Counted from the first letter of the stretch, positions 1 to 8,370 are shown. The stretch: DNA of 32,606 bases from Crocinitomicaceae bacterium (GCA_021740085.1 JAIPAL010000023.1:1-32606); one strand, 5' to 3'. Notes: generated from the letters alone by a model not told the origin. Numbers and translations are program-made.

Positions 1-54
1 GATGATTATCGAAAATCTACATTGAAAAGTAAATGGAAATTTTTTGGTAAATGA
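1..54 (+). CDS. C-terminal tail of an upstream gene (partial)
   Basis: The first reading frame is open from base 1 and encodes 17 residues ending in KWKFFGK, closed by TGA at 52-54. That stop overlaps the ATG of the next gene in an ATGA arrangement, a junction also seen at 962, 7749 and 23118 in this window, which is the main reason to think it is a real gene end. The tail is short, basic and aromatic; I do not recognise the family. Confidence 0.45.
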   Translation, partial: DDYRKSTLKSKWKFFGK

Positions 55-965
55 GAGGAATTTGGAAGGCGCACGGTGCTTTGTTACTTGTTAATTTATT
101 GTATGCCGCAAGCCATGTCATAGCAAAAGATGTCATGCCGACTTACTTATCGCCAAATATTTTCATTCTACTAAGGGTTAGTGGGGCCTGTCTGCTTTTT
201 TGGTTGATGTTTCGACTGTTTGCTTATGAAAAAGTCGCATCAAAGGACTTTTTTTTACTGGCGATCTGTGGACTTTTTGGAGTCGCTATTAATCAGTTGT
301 TTTTCTTTCATGGGCTCAATCAATCATCGGCTTTTAATGCAGGGATTATTATGGCATTTAATCCAATTATTGTTTTAGTACTCTCATTTTTCATACTAAA
401 AAACAACATTAATTATCGCCAATTAGTAGGGGTTCTCTTGGGAGCAACAGGTGCTATTTTGTTAACAATGAATAGTTTTAAGGATAACTCTTCTACGTTT
501 ATGGGAGATGTTTTCCTGGTTGTAAATACCATCTCTTATGCCTTGTATTTAATTTTGGCGAAGCCCTTAATGGCTAAATATCGCCCTTTAACGGTTGTTA
601 CATGGATTTTCACTTTTGGACTTCTCTTCGTGCTATTATTTCCCCCAATGTTAAGGGATGCAAGCAACACTAGTTTTAGTGTGATCCCTATGAATATTGT
701 TGGAATAATTATTTACGTCATTGTTGGGGTTACGTTTTTAACCTATTTGCTTACGATGTATGGATTAAAGCACTTAGGACCCACCATTTCATCTACCTAT
801 ATTTATGCTCAACCCGTCATGGTAATCTTTTTTACGATTATTTTTGCCACACTAAATTGGACTTCGATTGATTCCTCTTCTAGCATTACAACCTTAAAAT
901 TCGGCCTTATGATGCTAATATTTATTGGGGTTTATCTTTCGAGCTCAAAAAAAAATAAAATATGA
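51..965 (+). CDS. DMT/EamA family transporter
   Basis: An inner-membrane transporter of the drug/metabolite transporter superfamily; substrate unknown. The 304 residues are almost entirely hydrophobic and fall into two related halves of about five helices each, the usual ten-helix EamA plan. Typical sequences are visible: NLLYAASHVIAKD near the N-terminus, FNAGIIMAFNPIIV at the end of the first half, and GPTISSTYIYAQPVMVI in the second half. The length is normal for the family. The ATG overlaps the preceding stop, and its own stop (TGA 963-965) overlaps the ATG of the peptidase gene, so translational coupling is likely. The class assignment is firm; the substrate cannot be read from sequence. 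Confidence 0.9.
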   Translation: MRGIWKAHGALLLVNLLYAASHVIAKDVMPTYLSPNIFILLRVSGACLLFWLMFRLFAYEKVASKDFFLLAICGLFGVAINQLFFFHGLNQSSAFNAGIIMAFNPIIVLVLSFFILKNNINYRQLVGVLLGATGAILLTMNSFKDNSSTFMGDVFLVVNTISYALYLILAKPLMAKYRPLTVVTWIFTFGLLFVLLFPPMLRDASNTSFSVIPMNIVGIIIYVIVGVTFLTYLLTMYGLKHLGPTISSTYIYAQPVMVIFFTIIFATLNWTSIDSSSSITTLKFGLMMLIFIGVYLSSSKKNKI

Positions 966-3730
966 TTCGATCCCTGCTTCTTGTTTATGGGTTACTTTGC
1001 GCCCTAGGCACGTTTTCTCAAAAAATAGCAATTGACCACACGGCTTATAATCGTTGGAACAAAATTGAAAGACAGGTTATTTCAAATGATGGCAACTGGA
1101 TTGCCTATGAAACTACCCCATTAAAAGGGGATGGATTCGTTTGTATATTTAATGTGTTAACGAATAAAACGGATACAATTCAAAGAGGGAAAGCACCAAT
1201 GTTCAATGGTCATTCCACTTTATTGCTCGTTAAAATAACTCCAGGCTATGACACCTTGAGGAATTGTGAATTTAATAAAGTGGAAAAAACAAAATGGCCC
1301 AAGGATTCACTGTATATTTTAGACTTGAGTACACAGAAAAGCCTTAAAGTTGCTAAATTAAAGCAGTATAAATTATCAAATGATGGCGGCAGAGTTGCTT
1401 ATCTAACAGAAGCTGCAAAGATTTCCCCTGCGAAAAAAAAGTGGTACTGTCCATTTCAAAAAAAGGAACAGCCAGCGCCTAAATCTAATGGTGGATTATT
1501 AGTGGTCTTAAATAATTCATTGGAAAAGGAATTTGAAAAAAAACAGGTTACGGAGTTTGAATTCACATCGAAAGGGGAATGGCTTAGTTTTATAACTCAC
1601 CAAAAAGTAAAGTCGGATTCTTTTTCTCTTCAATTTTATGATTTTAACGCCAAAAACAGTCATCAATTAAAGAATGAAACGGCCTATAAATTGCCTGCTT
1701 GGAGCCCTGATTTATCGAAAGTTGCCTTTTTAAGTTCTTCCGATTCTTCGAAAATAAAGCAATATACGCTTCATTATATGTCTACCTCAGACTGGGTAGA
1801 TTGGGTAATAGGAGATTCCTTAACCAAGGAAATTGATACAACGAAAGGAATTAGTGAAAATAGGGAACCCTTGTTCAGCAAGCAAGGAAACTATTTGTTT
1901 TTTGGAGTAGCAGATCGAGTAAAAGGAGTAAAGGATACCTTGCTAGATTCGGAAAAAGTACACTTGGATATTTGGCATTATCAAGATGATCGAATTCAGC
2001 CACAGCAATTAGTTCAGTTAAAAGAGGATCTTAAAAAGAATGACCTATATGTGTTGGATATTGAGCATAAAAAGATTCTCAGAATTAGCAATGATACTTT
2101 GAGAGTTTATGTTGATAAAAATCAAATGGGCGATTTTTTACTAGCAACATCTAATCAATCTTATGCCATACAATCGCAATGGAGTGCTCCTGCTTTGGAA
2201 GATGTTTACCGGATTCATTTGCCAAGCGGGGAGATAAGATTGATAAAGGCTGCACTAGGTTTCGGTGGCGCCTTGTCTCCAAAAGGACGTTTCTATTCTT
2301 ATTTTGATGCAAATAGCAAAAACCATTTTTTAGTTGACATGGAAAAGAACACGGAATCCTGTGTCACTTGTGAGGTGAAAAATGTAACATGGCACGAGGA
2401 TGTAAATGGTCAGCCAATGTTGGAAGGGCCTATCCGAGATCTTCAATATGTTGCTGGAGAAGATAATTTTATTGTTTCTTCAGAATTTGACATATGGAAT
2501 TATTCGCTTGAAACGAAAAAGCTAACTTGTTTGACAGAAAACGAGGGAGCGCTTAATGGTATTCGTTTATCGCTTACTAAATGGGAATCAGATAGCGTAT
2601 ATGTTGATTTGAATGATTGTTATATAAGGGGCTTGAACACTATAACAAAAGCCAGTCATATTTTTTCTTTTCAAAATCATAATGGTCACGTAGATTTTAG
2701 AGAGGTCTACCATACAGATCATAGTATTACATCCTTGCTTAAATCAAAAAATAATAAGCAAATCATGTTGCGTAAAATGAGCATTTCTCAATACCCTGAA
2801 ATCAGTTTAATGGACAGTAGTTTTTCAGATGAAAAAATTATCTCTAACACCAATCCTCAGCAAAAAGATTACAATTGGGCAAGGGTAGAGTTGATAAAGT
2901 GGAAGGGATATGATGGCACTTCCTTAGAGGGTTTGGTGTATAAGCCGGAAGATTTTGATTCAACAAAGAGGTACCCACTGATCATATATTATTATGAATT
3001 AAATGCGGATAATTTGCATAATCATAATGCACCAAGACCTTCTTCTAGCACCATTAACCCGGTGGAATATGCTTCTGCAGGCTACTTGGTTTTTATCCCA
3101 GACATACGTACCAAGGCGGGATATCCCGCAAAATCAGCCTATAATTGTATCATGAGCGGAACGGATCACTTAATTAAAAATTTCCCTGTTGATTCATTAA
3201 AAATGGGATTGCAAGGTCAAAGTTGGGGTGGATATCAAACGGCTCAGTTAATAACGATGACACCAAGGTATGCTGCAGCAATGGCAGGTGCTCCTGTTGG
3301 GAATATGTTTTCTGCCTACGGTGGAATTAGGTGGGGCTCAGGTTTGAATCGACAATTTCAATATGAATCGACTCAAAGCAGGATTGGCAAGACGATTTGG
3401 GAGGCGCAAGATGCTTATATTGAAAACTCGCCACTTTTTCATCTTCCTAATGTAAGTACCCCACTTTTATTAATGCACAACGATATGGATGGTTCTGTTC
3501 CTTGGTATCAGAGTATCGAAATCTACAATGGGATGCGCCGATTAAATAAGCCTTGCTGGTTGTTAAATTATAATAATGATGACCATAACCTTACCAAAAT
3601 GCCCAATAAAATGGATTTAAGTATTCGTATGCGCCAATTTTTTGACCATTTCCTTTTAAATAAACCAGCTCCAAGTTGGATAACTGATGGATTGCCAGCA
3701 ACAAAAAAAGGAATAATAACGGGGTATTGA
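962..3730 (+). CDS. exported prolyl oligopeptidase family (S9) serine peptidase
   Basis: A 922-residue protein with a clear N-terminal signal peptide (about residues 1-20, ending FSQ) followed by a long beta-rich, WD/beta-propeller-like region and a C-terminal alpha/beta-hydrolase domain from about residue 650. The S9 catalytic triad can be assigned: Ser754 in GQSWGGYQ, Asp843 in NDMDGSVPW and His875 in NDDHN. The domain order fits the dipeptidyl-peptidase / acylaminoacyl-peptidase side of S9. It probably cleaves peptides in the periplasm or at the cell surface. The start codon overlaps the transporter stop by four bases, so uptake and peptide breakdown may be co-expressed, though no direct link is known. 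Exact specificity is not readable. Confidence 0.9.
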   Translation: MIRSLLLVYGLLCALGTFSQKIAIDHTAYNRWNKIERQVISNDGNWIAYETTPLKGDGFVCIFNVLTNKTDTIQRGKAPMFNGHSTLLLVKITPGYDTLRNCEFNKVEKTKWPKDSLYILDLSTQKSLKVAKLKQYKLSNDGGRVAYLTEAAKISPAKKKWYCPFQKKEQPAPKSNGGLLVVLNNSLEKEFEKKQVTEFEFTSKGEWLSFITHQKVKSDSFSLQFYDFNAKNSHQLKNETAYKLPAWSPDLSKVAFLSSSDSSKIKQYTLHYMSTSDWVDWVIGDSLTKEIDTTKGISENREPLFSKQGNYLFFGVADRVKGVKDTLLDSEKVHLDIWHYQDDRIQPQQLVQLKEDLKKNDLYVLDIEHKKILRISNDTLRVYVDKNQMGDFLLATSNQSYAIQSQWSAPALEDVYRIHLPSGEIRLIKAALGFGGALSPKGRFYSYFDANSKNHFLVDMEKNTESCVTCEVKNVTWHEDVNGQPMLEGPIRDLQYVAGEDNFIVSSEFDIWNYSLETKKLTCLTENEGALNGIRLSLTKWESDSVYVDLNDCYIRGLNTITKASHIFSFQNHNGHVDFREVYHTDHSITSLLKSKNNKQIMLRKMSISQYPEISLMDSSFSDEKIISNTNPQQKDYNWARVELIKWKGYDGTSLEGLVYKPEDFDSTKRYPLIIYYYELNADNLHNHNAPRPSSSTINPVEYASAGYLVFIPDIRTKAGYPAKSAYNCIMSGTDHLIKNFPVDSLKMGLQGQSWGGYQTAQLITMTPRYAAAMAGAPVGNMFSAYGGIRWGSGLNRQFQYESTQSRIGKTIWEAQDAYIENSPLFHLPNVSTPLLLMHNDMDGSVPWYQSIEIYNGMRRLNKPCWLLNYNNDDHNLTKMPNKMDLSIRMRQFFDHFLLNKPAPSWITDGLPATKKGIITGY

Positions 3731-3771
3731 TGTTTGAATGAACAGTATTGTTTTTAATTTGTTAAAAGGTT

Positions 3772-4362
3772 ATGATAAAGTTAGTTATGTTTTTATTGCT
3801 TTTCACTTCTTTTGCTAATGCACAAACAGGAAAGACCCAAACAGCTTATTTTGCCAGTGGGTGTTTTTGGTGTACTGAAGCAATTTTTGAATTAATAGTG
3901 GGTGTTAAATCAGCGGAATCAGGTTATACCGGCGGTAAGACGGTAAAACCTACCTACGAACAAGTATGCTCTGGAAAAACAGGTCATGCAGAGGCGATAA
4001 AAGTTGTTTATTATCCTGCATCCGTATCGTATGAAAAATTAGTTAGGGCCTTTTTTGAATCGCATGATCCGTCCACTTTAAATCAGCAGGGGCCCGATAA
4101 AGGAACGCAATATCGTTCTGCTATTTTTTACCAAAATGATATGGAAAAACAGCAGGCATTGTCATATATTAAGGTGTTGAAAGAAAAAAAGACATTTAAA
4201 GCAATTACCACTGAAGTTGTTCCCTTTACCGTTTTTTATCCTGCTGAATATTACCACCAAGATTATGAAAAGAAGAATCCGAACAATGGCTATATTCAAG
4301 GTGTGAGTAAGCCTCGGATGGCCGCATTTAAAAAGAAAACTAAATTATTACTTCATGAATAA
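3772..4362 (+). CDS. msrA: exported peptide methionine-(S)-S-oxide reductase MsrA
   Basis: Reduces methionine-S-sulfoxide in oxidised proteins. The active-site motif GCFWCTE places the catalytic Cys at residue 31. Further family signatures are SGYTGG, CSGKTGHAEA, a central segment with FFESHDPST and GTQYRSAIFY, and YYHQDY near the C-terminus. Two other cysteines, Cys34 in the active-site loop and Cys66, are candidate resolving cysteines; the C-terminal cysteines of the E. coli type are absent. Residues 1-17 form a short signal peptide (ending ANAQ), so it should act outside the cytoplasm. It lies 41 bases after the peptidase and overlaps the SOUL gene by eight bases, suggesting one envelope-stress operon. 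Confidence 0.93.
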   Translation: MIKLVMFLLLFTSFANAQTGKTQTAYFASGCFWCTEAIFELIVGVKSAESGYTGGKTVKPTYEQVCSGKTGHAEAIKVVYYPASVSYEKLVRAFFESHDPSTLNQQGPDKGTQYRSAIFYQNDMEKQQALSYIKVLKEKKTFKAITTEVVPFTVFYPAEYYHQDYEKKNPNNGYIQGVSKPRMAAFKKKTKLLLHE

Positions 4363-4948
4363 ATGGCTTATTTCCCTCCTCGTTATAGTAGTTGTTTTTT
4401 TCGTATTTCAATTGGTAGTATCTATGAAAACTAGTGATATTGAAACTCCGAAATATGAAGTGTTGAAAAAATTCCCACTTTTTGAGTTAAGGCAGTATGA
4501 ATCAATGATGCTCGCGACTACAAATCTGGGTCCAACTAGTTTTGATGAAAAAGGAAGTGAAGGGTTTAGAACAATTGCGTCGTACATTTTTGGTAAAAAC
4601 AAATCCAATGAAAAGATAGCGATGACTGCACCTGTCATTTATCACGCAGATTCGATGTCGACTCTATCTTTTGTGGTACCGAAAAGTAAAGTTTTGGGGG
4701 AAATGCCTATTCCAATTGATTCCAATTTAACTTTTGTTGTTCAAGCACCAAAACTAATGGTCGTGCTCGATTTTGGTGGTTTTGTAAATGATGAAAAAAT
4801 AGCCAATCGAATGGAAGAGTTGCAGAAGGTAGCCTTGAAAGAGGGTTTTCAAATAAAAGGCAAGGGCTTTTATTTTGGGTATAATCCACCTTGGCAATTG
4901 ATCGGAAGGAAAAATGAAGTGGCTTTCGAAATTGAAAGTGTGAATTAG
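4355..4948 (+). CDS. SOUL family heme-binding protein, membrane anchored
   Basis: A 197-residue member of the SOUL/HBP family. Diagnostic segments are YEVLKKFPLFELRQYE (residues 34-49), KIAMTAPVI (87-95) and a C-terminal YNPPW segment. Residues 4-22 are strongly hydrophobic and look like an uncleaved N-terminal anchor, putting the SOUL domain in the periplasm. Family members bind heme or tetrapyrroles, but heme binding varies and has not been shown for this protein. Its start lies inside the end of msrA (eight-base overlap), which implies coupled translation and a shared role, perhaps protection against heme- or oxidant-driven damage. That role is inference from context. Confidence 0.88.
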   Translation: MNKWLISLLVIVVVFFVFQLVVSMKTSDIETPKYEVLKKFPLFELRQYESMMLATTNLGPTSFDEKGSEGFRTIASYIFGKNKSNEKIAMTAPVIYHADSMSTLSFVVPKSKVLGEMPIPIDSNLTFVVQAPKLMVVLDFGGFVNDEKIANRMEELQKVALKEGFQIKGKGFYFGYNPPWQLIGRKNEVAFEIESVN

Positions 4949-4974
4949 TAGTTTCATTTTCCCAAATTTCTACC

Positions 4975-4982
4975 TTACTTTG
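4975..4982 (+). promoter_or_regulatory. possible -7 promoter element before the ALDH gene
   Basis: TTACTTTG matches seven of eight positions of the Bacteroidetes -7 consensus TAnnTTTG. It ends only four bases before the ATG at 4987, so a transcript from here would start at about that codon. Either the mRNA is nearly leaderless and starts at the second ATG (4999), or the match is accidental. No clear -33 element was found. Confidence 0.25.
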
Positions 4983-4986
4983 CGGT

Positions 4987-6432
4987 ATGGAGAAATTAAT
5001 GAATTACGTCGATGGAGTATATTGCCCGCCTATCAATGAGCAATACTTCGATAATATAAATCCAGCGACTGGTGAGGTGTATTGTCTTATTCCTGATTCA
5101 GATGATAATGATTTGGCCTTAGCAGTTACGGCTGCAGAAAAAGCTTTTCCAATTTGGTCGAATATGCCAGCGGAAGAACGAAGCAAGATTTTGGTGCGTT
5201 TCTCTGAGGGAATTGAAAAAAGAATGGAACAGTTTGTTGCCGCAGAATCCAAGGATAACGGAAAGCCAATCACTCTTGCCAGACACGTTGATATTCCAAG
5301 AGCAGTTTCTAATTTCCACTTTTTTGCATCAGCGATTATTCATTTTTCTTCCGAGTCTCATTATATGGAAGGTGTAGGAATTAATTATACAACAAGAAAA
5401 CCGATTGGAATTGTTGCCTGTATCTCACCTTGGAACTTACCATTGTATCTTTTTTCATGGAAAATCGCCCCTGCGCTTGCTGCTGGAAATTGTGTTATTG
5501 CCAAACCAAGTGAAATAACGCCTTATACTGCAACAATGTTAGGCGAAATTGCTACCGAAGCTGGTTTGCCTCCAGGTGTCCTTAATATACTGAATGGCAC
5601 GGGGGCTAAAATTGGTGACGCGATGGTTAGGCACCCAAAAATTAGCGCCATTTCATTTACCGGTGGAACAGCTACAGGGGAACATATTGCCAGGACAGCG
5701 GCCCCAATGTTTAAAAAACTTTCCTTGGAATTAGGTGGAAAAAACCCCACTATTATTTTTGACGATTGTGATTTTGATGATGCGCTAAAAACAACCATTC
5801 GGTCTTCTTTTGCTAATCAAGGGCAGATTTGTTTATGCGGATCTAGAATATTTGTTCAAAAAGGAATTTATGAAAAATTTAAAGAGGCATTTGTAGCGAA
5901 AGTTTCCAGCTCAAAAGTGTCTTTTCCTGAGGACCCAAAAGCTAATTTAGGTGCAATCGTTTCTGAAAGTCATTTAACTAAAATCTTAACTTATATTGAC
6001 TTAGCGAAAAAAGAAGGGGGAAAAGTTTTGACCGGAGGAAATAGGGTGTTTTTGCCTGCTCCTCATGATAAAGGTTTTTACTTAGAACCAACCATTTTTG
6101 AATCCTTGCCTTACGACTGTAAAACCAATCAAGAAGAAATTTTTGGCCCCGTGGTTACGATCATGCCATTTGAAACGGAAGAAGAAGTCTTAATGATGGC
6201 AAATTCAACAAAATATGGCTTGGCTAGTTCTGTTTGGACAACAAATGTTAAAAAAGCACACCGCATGGCAGATCAACTGAATATGGGAATTGTTTGGGTA
6301 AACGCTTGGTTAATCAGGGATTTAAGAACGCCTTTTGGTGGAATGAAAGCTTCAGGAGTAGGTCGTGAAGGTGGATTAGAGGCGCTCCGCTTTTTTACGG
6401 AGCCCAAAAATATTTTTATTAAAGTAGATTAA
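4987..6432 (+). CDS. aldehyde dehydrogenase, ALDH8A1-like (2-amino/2-hydroxymuconate semialdehyde dehydrogenase)
   Basis: An NAD(P)-dependent cytoplasmic aldehyde dehydrogenase of normal length (481 residues). The general base is Glu248 in LELGGKNP and the nucleophile Cys282 in NQGQICLCGSR; their 34-residue spacing equals that in human ALDH8A1. Segments such as ESKDNGKP, ISPWNLPLYL, SSFANQGQICLC and PFGGMKASGVGREGG resemble ALDH8A1 as I recall it, so oxidation of 2-aminomuconate semialdehyde in tryptophan/kynurenine breakdown, or the hydroxy analogue in catechol meta-cleavage, is the best guess. No other kynurenine gene is in the window, so the substrate is unproven. ATG at 4999 (MNYVDG) is an alternative start. 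Its stop overlaps the stop of the converging nifU-like gene by three bases. Confidence 0.88.
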   Translation: MEKLMNYVDGVYCPPINEQYFDNINPATGEVYCLIPDSDDNDLALAVTAAEKAFPIWSNMPAEERSKILVRFSEGIEKRMEQFVAAESKDNGKPITLARHVDIPRAVSNFHFFASAIIHFSSESHYMEGVGINYTTRKPIGIVACISPWNLPLYLFSWKIAPALAAGNCVIAKPSEITPYTATMLGEIATEAGLPPGVLNILNGTGAKIGDAMVRHPKISAISFTGGTATGEHIARTAAPMFKKLSLELGGKNPTIIFDDCDFDDALKTTIRSSFANQGQICLCGSRIFVQKGIYEKFKEAFVAKVSSSKVSFPEDPKANLGAIVSESHLTKILTYIDLAKKEGGKVLTGGNRVFLPAPHDKGFYLEPTIFESLPYDCKTNQEEIFGPVVTIMPFETEEEVLMMANSTKYGLASSVWTTNVKKAHRMADQLNMGIVWVNAWLIRDLRTPFGGMKASGVGREGGLEALRFFTEPKNIFIKVD

Positions 6433-6668
6433 TTAACGGCCACTACCGATTTAATATCAGGCGCCATTTTTTTTACGGCTTCCTCAATCCCAGCTTTAAG
6501 AGTCATTTCGCTCATGGAGCAATCTAGACAAGACCCGCTGAATTTCACCTGCACAACGGCATCATCTGTAATTCCTACGAAAGAAACATCCCCACCATCA
6601 GCATGTAAAAATGGCCTTATTTGCTCTATAGCAAGTAATACTTTTTCTTTAATGTATTCTTTATCCAT
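6429..6668 (-). CDS. NifU C-terminal domain-like Fe-S scaffold/carrier protein
   Basis: A 79-residue protein consisting only of a NifU C-terminal domain. The hallmark is FSGSCLDCSMSEMTLKAGIE, with Cys47 and Cys50 forming the CxxC that holds a [4Fe-4S] cluster at a dimer interface in the family; LHADGGDV (residues 21-28) is also typical. It should accept or deliver Fe-S clusters in the cytoplasm. Its start overlaps the end of the Mrp/ApbC gene by eight bases, so the two are almost certainly co-translated. Its stop overlaps the stop of the convergent ALDH gene, leaving no room for a terminator between them. Confidence 0.93.
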   Translation of the reverse strand: MDKEYIKEKVLLAIEQIRPFLHADGGDVSFVGITDDAVVQVKFSGSCLDCSMSEMTLKAGIEEAVKKMAPDIKSVVAVN

Positions 6669-7752
6669 TGGTGCTTACTTGTGATTTTTGTCGGTCTAAG
6701 GATGCTAATTCTGATATAAAGGTATTAACTAATTCGTCAAATGCAATAGACATAATCGTATCGTCCTGAAAGACAGCTGGTCTGCCAGCATCTCCCGCTT
6801 CTCTTAAACTCTGAACCAACGGGATGGCGCCTAGAAATGGCACATTCATACCACTCGCTAAATTTTTTGCTCCATCTCGACCAAAAATATAATACTTGTT
6901 TTGTGGTAATTCCTCAGGTGTAAACCAAGCCATGTTTTCTACTATTCCAATTATTGGGACTTTTATCCCATCCATTTTAAACATATTAATTCCTCTTCGA
7001 GCATCAGCCAAGGCAACTTCTTGAGGTGTACTAACAATCACAACTCCATCCAATGGTGCTGTTTGAATCAAAGATAAATGTATATCGCCAGTACCTGGAG
7101 GAAGATCTACAAGAAGGAAGTCTAATTCTCCCCAATGGGCATCGGTGATCATTTGTGTTAAGGCTTTTGATGCCATTGGCCCACGCCAAACAACAGCATT
7201 GTCTTGGTCGGTAAAAAAACCGATTGAAAGTATTTTTATCCCGTAATTTATTATTGGTTCAATTAATTGTTTTTCATTAACATCGATCATTGCTGGTCTT
7301 TGTCCAACCAAATCAAACATGGTAGGGATGGATGGCCCATAAATATCAGCATCTATGATGCCTACACGATACCCTTTTTTAGCAAGTCCTCCAGCGAGAT
7401 TTGATGTGATGGTTGATTTACCAACACCTCCTTTTCCGGATGCTACGGCGATTATTTTTTTAACGTCAGGTAAAATTGATCGCACTTTATTTTCGGAGTC
7501 TGTTTGCTTATTATTAACTTGACAAGTTACGGAAATATCTTTTCCGAAAGACCTTCCAACATTAAATATAACTGCTTCTTGCATACGCTTACGTGCATGA
7601 AGTGCCGGATTTGTTATGGAAATCGTTATGGAAATTGTGTGATCCGTAAATTGAATGTCATCGACTAAATTGGCTGCCACCAATCCTTTTTTTAGGTCAG
7701 GATCTTGTATTTTTTCTAATATTTCCAATATGGCTTCTCGCGAAATGGTCAT
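6661..7752 (-). CDS. apbC: Mrp/NBP35 family ATP-binding Fe-S cluster carrier (ApbC-like)
   Basis: A 363-residue P-loop ATPase that loads Fe-S clusters onto client proteins. An N-terminal MIP18/DUF59 domain (about residues 1-85) precedes the deviant Walker A motif SGKGGVGKST (about 103-112), followed by DADIYGPSIP and the switch segment DLPPGTGDIHL. Other Mrp proteins carry a CxxC shortly after the ENM segment, where the bridging cluster binds. Here, around residues 273-290, the region reads NMAWFTPEELPQNKYYIFG with no cysteine. I believe this form recurs in Bacteroidetes, but a loss in this protein cannot be excluded. It overlaps the lipoprotein gene by ATGA and the nifU-like gene by eight bases. 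Confidence 0.92.
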   Translation of the reverse strand: MTISREAILEILEKIQDPDLKKGLVAANLVDDIQFTDHTISITISITNPALHARKRMQEAVIFNVGRSFGKDISVTCQVNNKQTDSENKVRSILPDVKKIIAVASGKGGVGKSTITSNLAGGLAKKGYRVGIIDADIYGPSIPTMFDLVGQRPAMIDVNEKQLIEPIINYGIKILSIGFFTDQDNAVVWRGPMASKALTQMITDAHWGELDFLLVDLPPGTGDIHLSLIQTAPLDGVVIVSTPQEVALADARRGINMFKMDGIKVPIIGIVENMAWFTPEELPQNKYYIFGRDGAKNLASGMNVPFLGAIPLVQSLREAGDAGRPAVFQDDTIMSIAFDELVNTFISELASLDRQKSQVSTNG

Positions 7753-8336
7753 TTTTTAATTTTTAATGATGCAACAGATTTTTCCATGAGTTCACTGACC
7801 TTTCTAGAATCTCCCTCATCTTTATTTTTAATTTCATAATAGACATTCCCTAATTTCTTTATCGCATAGAGATGAAAAGTAATGTGTTTTGATTCCTCAA
7901 TGGTTTGCCTAGAGGTGTTTTTTTTAATTTGCCTACTGTAAAGTATCACCCCATTTTTTTCGCTAATTATCTTAATATCGAATAAATCACTTGCGTACAT
8001 CTTTTTCTTGAAATCATCCATTAATAAGGAATAATCGCCATAGTCTTCGATGTATAAAATAAAATTGGGACCTGCGGAAACTGTCCATTTAAAATCTTCA
8101 TCATGTGAGATGATAGGCTTGAAAGAAGCACCAATGCCTGCCGTTTCATCTGGAACTTTTATTGTTGCCATGAAATCAAATTCGGACAAATTTAATTCAC
8201 TAAACTGGTAATATTTATCTGATTCCTGATTTAATTGCTCCTCTGTAAGTTCTGTTTCAACTTTGCCAGAACAAGCGCAAAGCAATAAAAATGCTAGTGG
8301 AATAACCCAATAAATTCCTGCCTTACTTTTTTTCAC
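7749..8336 (-). CDS. lipoprotein of unknown function
   Basis: I do not recognise the family. The frame can start at TTG 8342 or at GTG 8336. I chose GTG because it gives MKKSKAG, a hydrophobic stretch (WVIPLAFLLL) and then CACSG, a compact lipoprotein signal with the lipidated Cys probably at residue 22 (at 24 from the TTG). The remaining roughly 170 residues are charged and mixed alpha/beta, with no cysteines and no recognised motif. The gene is first in an overlapping unit with apbC and the nifU-like gene (ATGA at 7749-7752). A consensus -7 promoter element on the minus strand lies at 8347-8340, unusually close to either start. Confidence 0.75.
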   Translation of the reverse strand: MKKSKAGIYWVIPLAFLLLCACSGKVETELTEEQLNQESDKYYQFSELNLSEFDFMATIKVPDETAGIGASFKPIISHDEDFKWTVSAGPNFILYIEDYGDYSLLMDDFKKKMYASDLFDIKIISEKNGVILYSRQIKKNTSRQTIEESKHITFHLYAIKKLGNVYYEIKNKDEGDSRKVSELMEKSVASLKIKK

Positions 8337-8339
8337 AAA

Positions 8340-8347
8340 CAAAGGTA
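8340..8347 (-). promoter_or_regulatory. candidate -7 promoter element for the lipoprotein-apbC-nifU unit
   Basis: The minus strand reads TACCTTTG, a full match to TAnnTTTG. Transcription would begin around 8334-8336, right at the GTG proposed as start, so the mRNA would be essentially leaderless. The element also lies only 15 bases from an equally good element on the plus strand. No clear -33 box was found. Confidence 0.35.
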
Positions 8348-8362
8348 ATAAATTAAGATTGT

Positions 8363-8370
8363 TAGCTTTG
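8363..8370 (+). promoter_or_regulatory. candidate -7 promoter element for the DUF423 gene
   Basis: TAGCTTTG is a full match to the Bacteroidetes -7 consensus TAnnTTTG. Transcription should begin around 8374-8377, giving a short leader before the ATG at 8388. No convincing -33 TTG was found at the usual distance. Confidence 0.5.
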
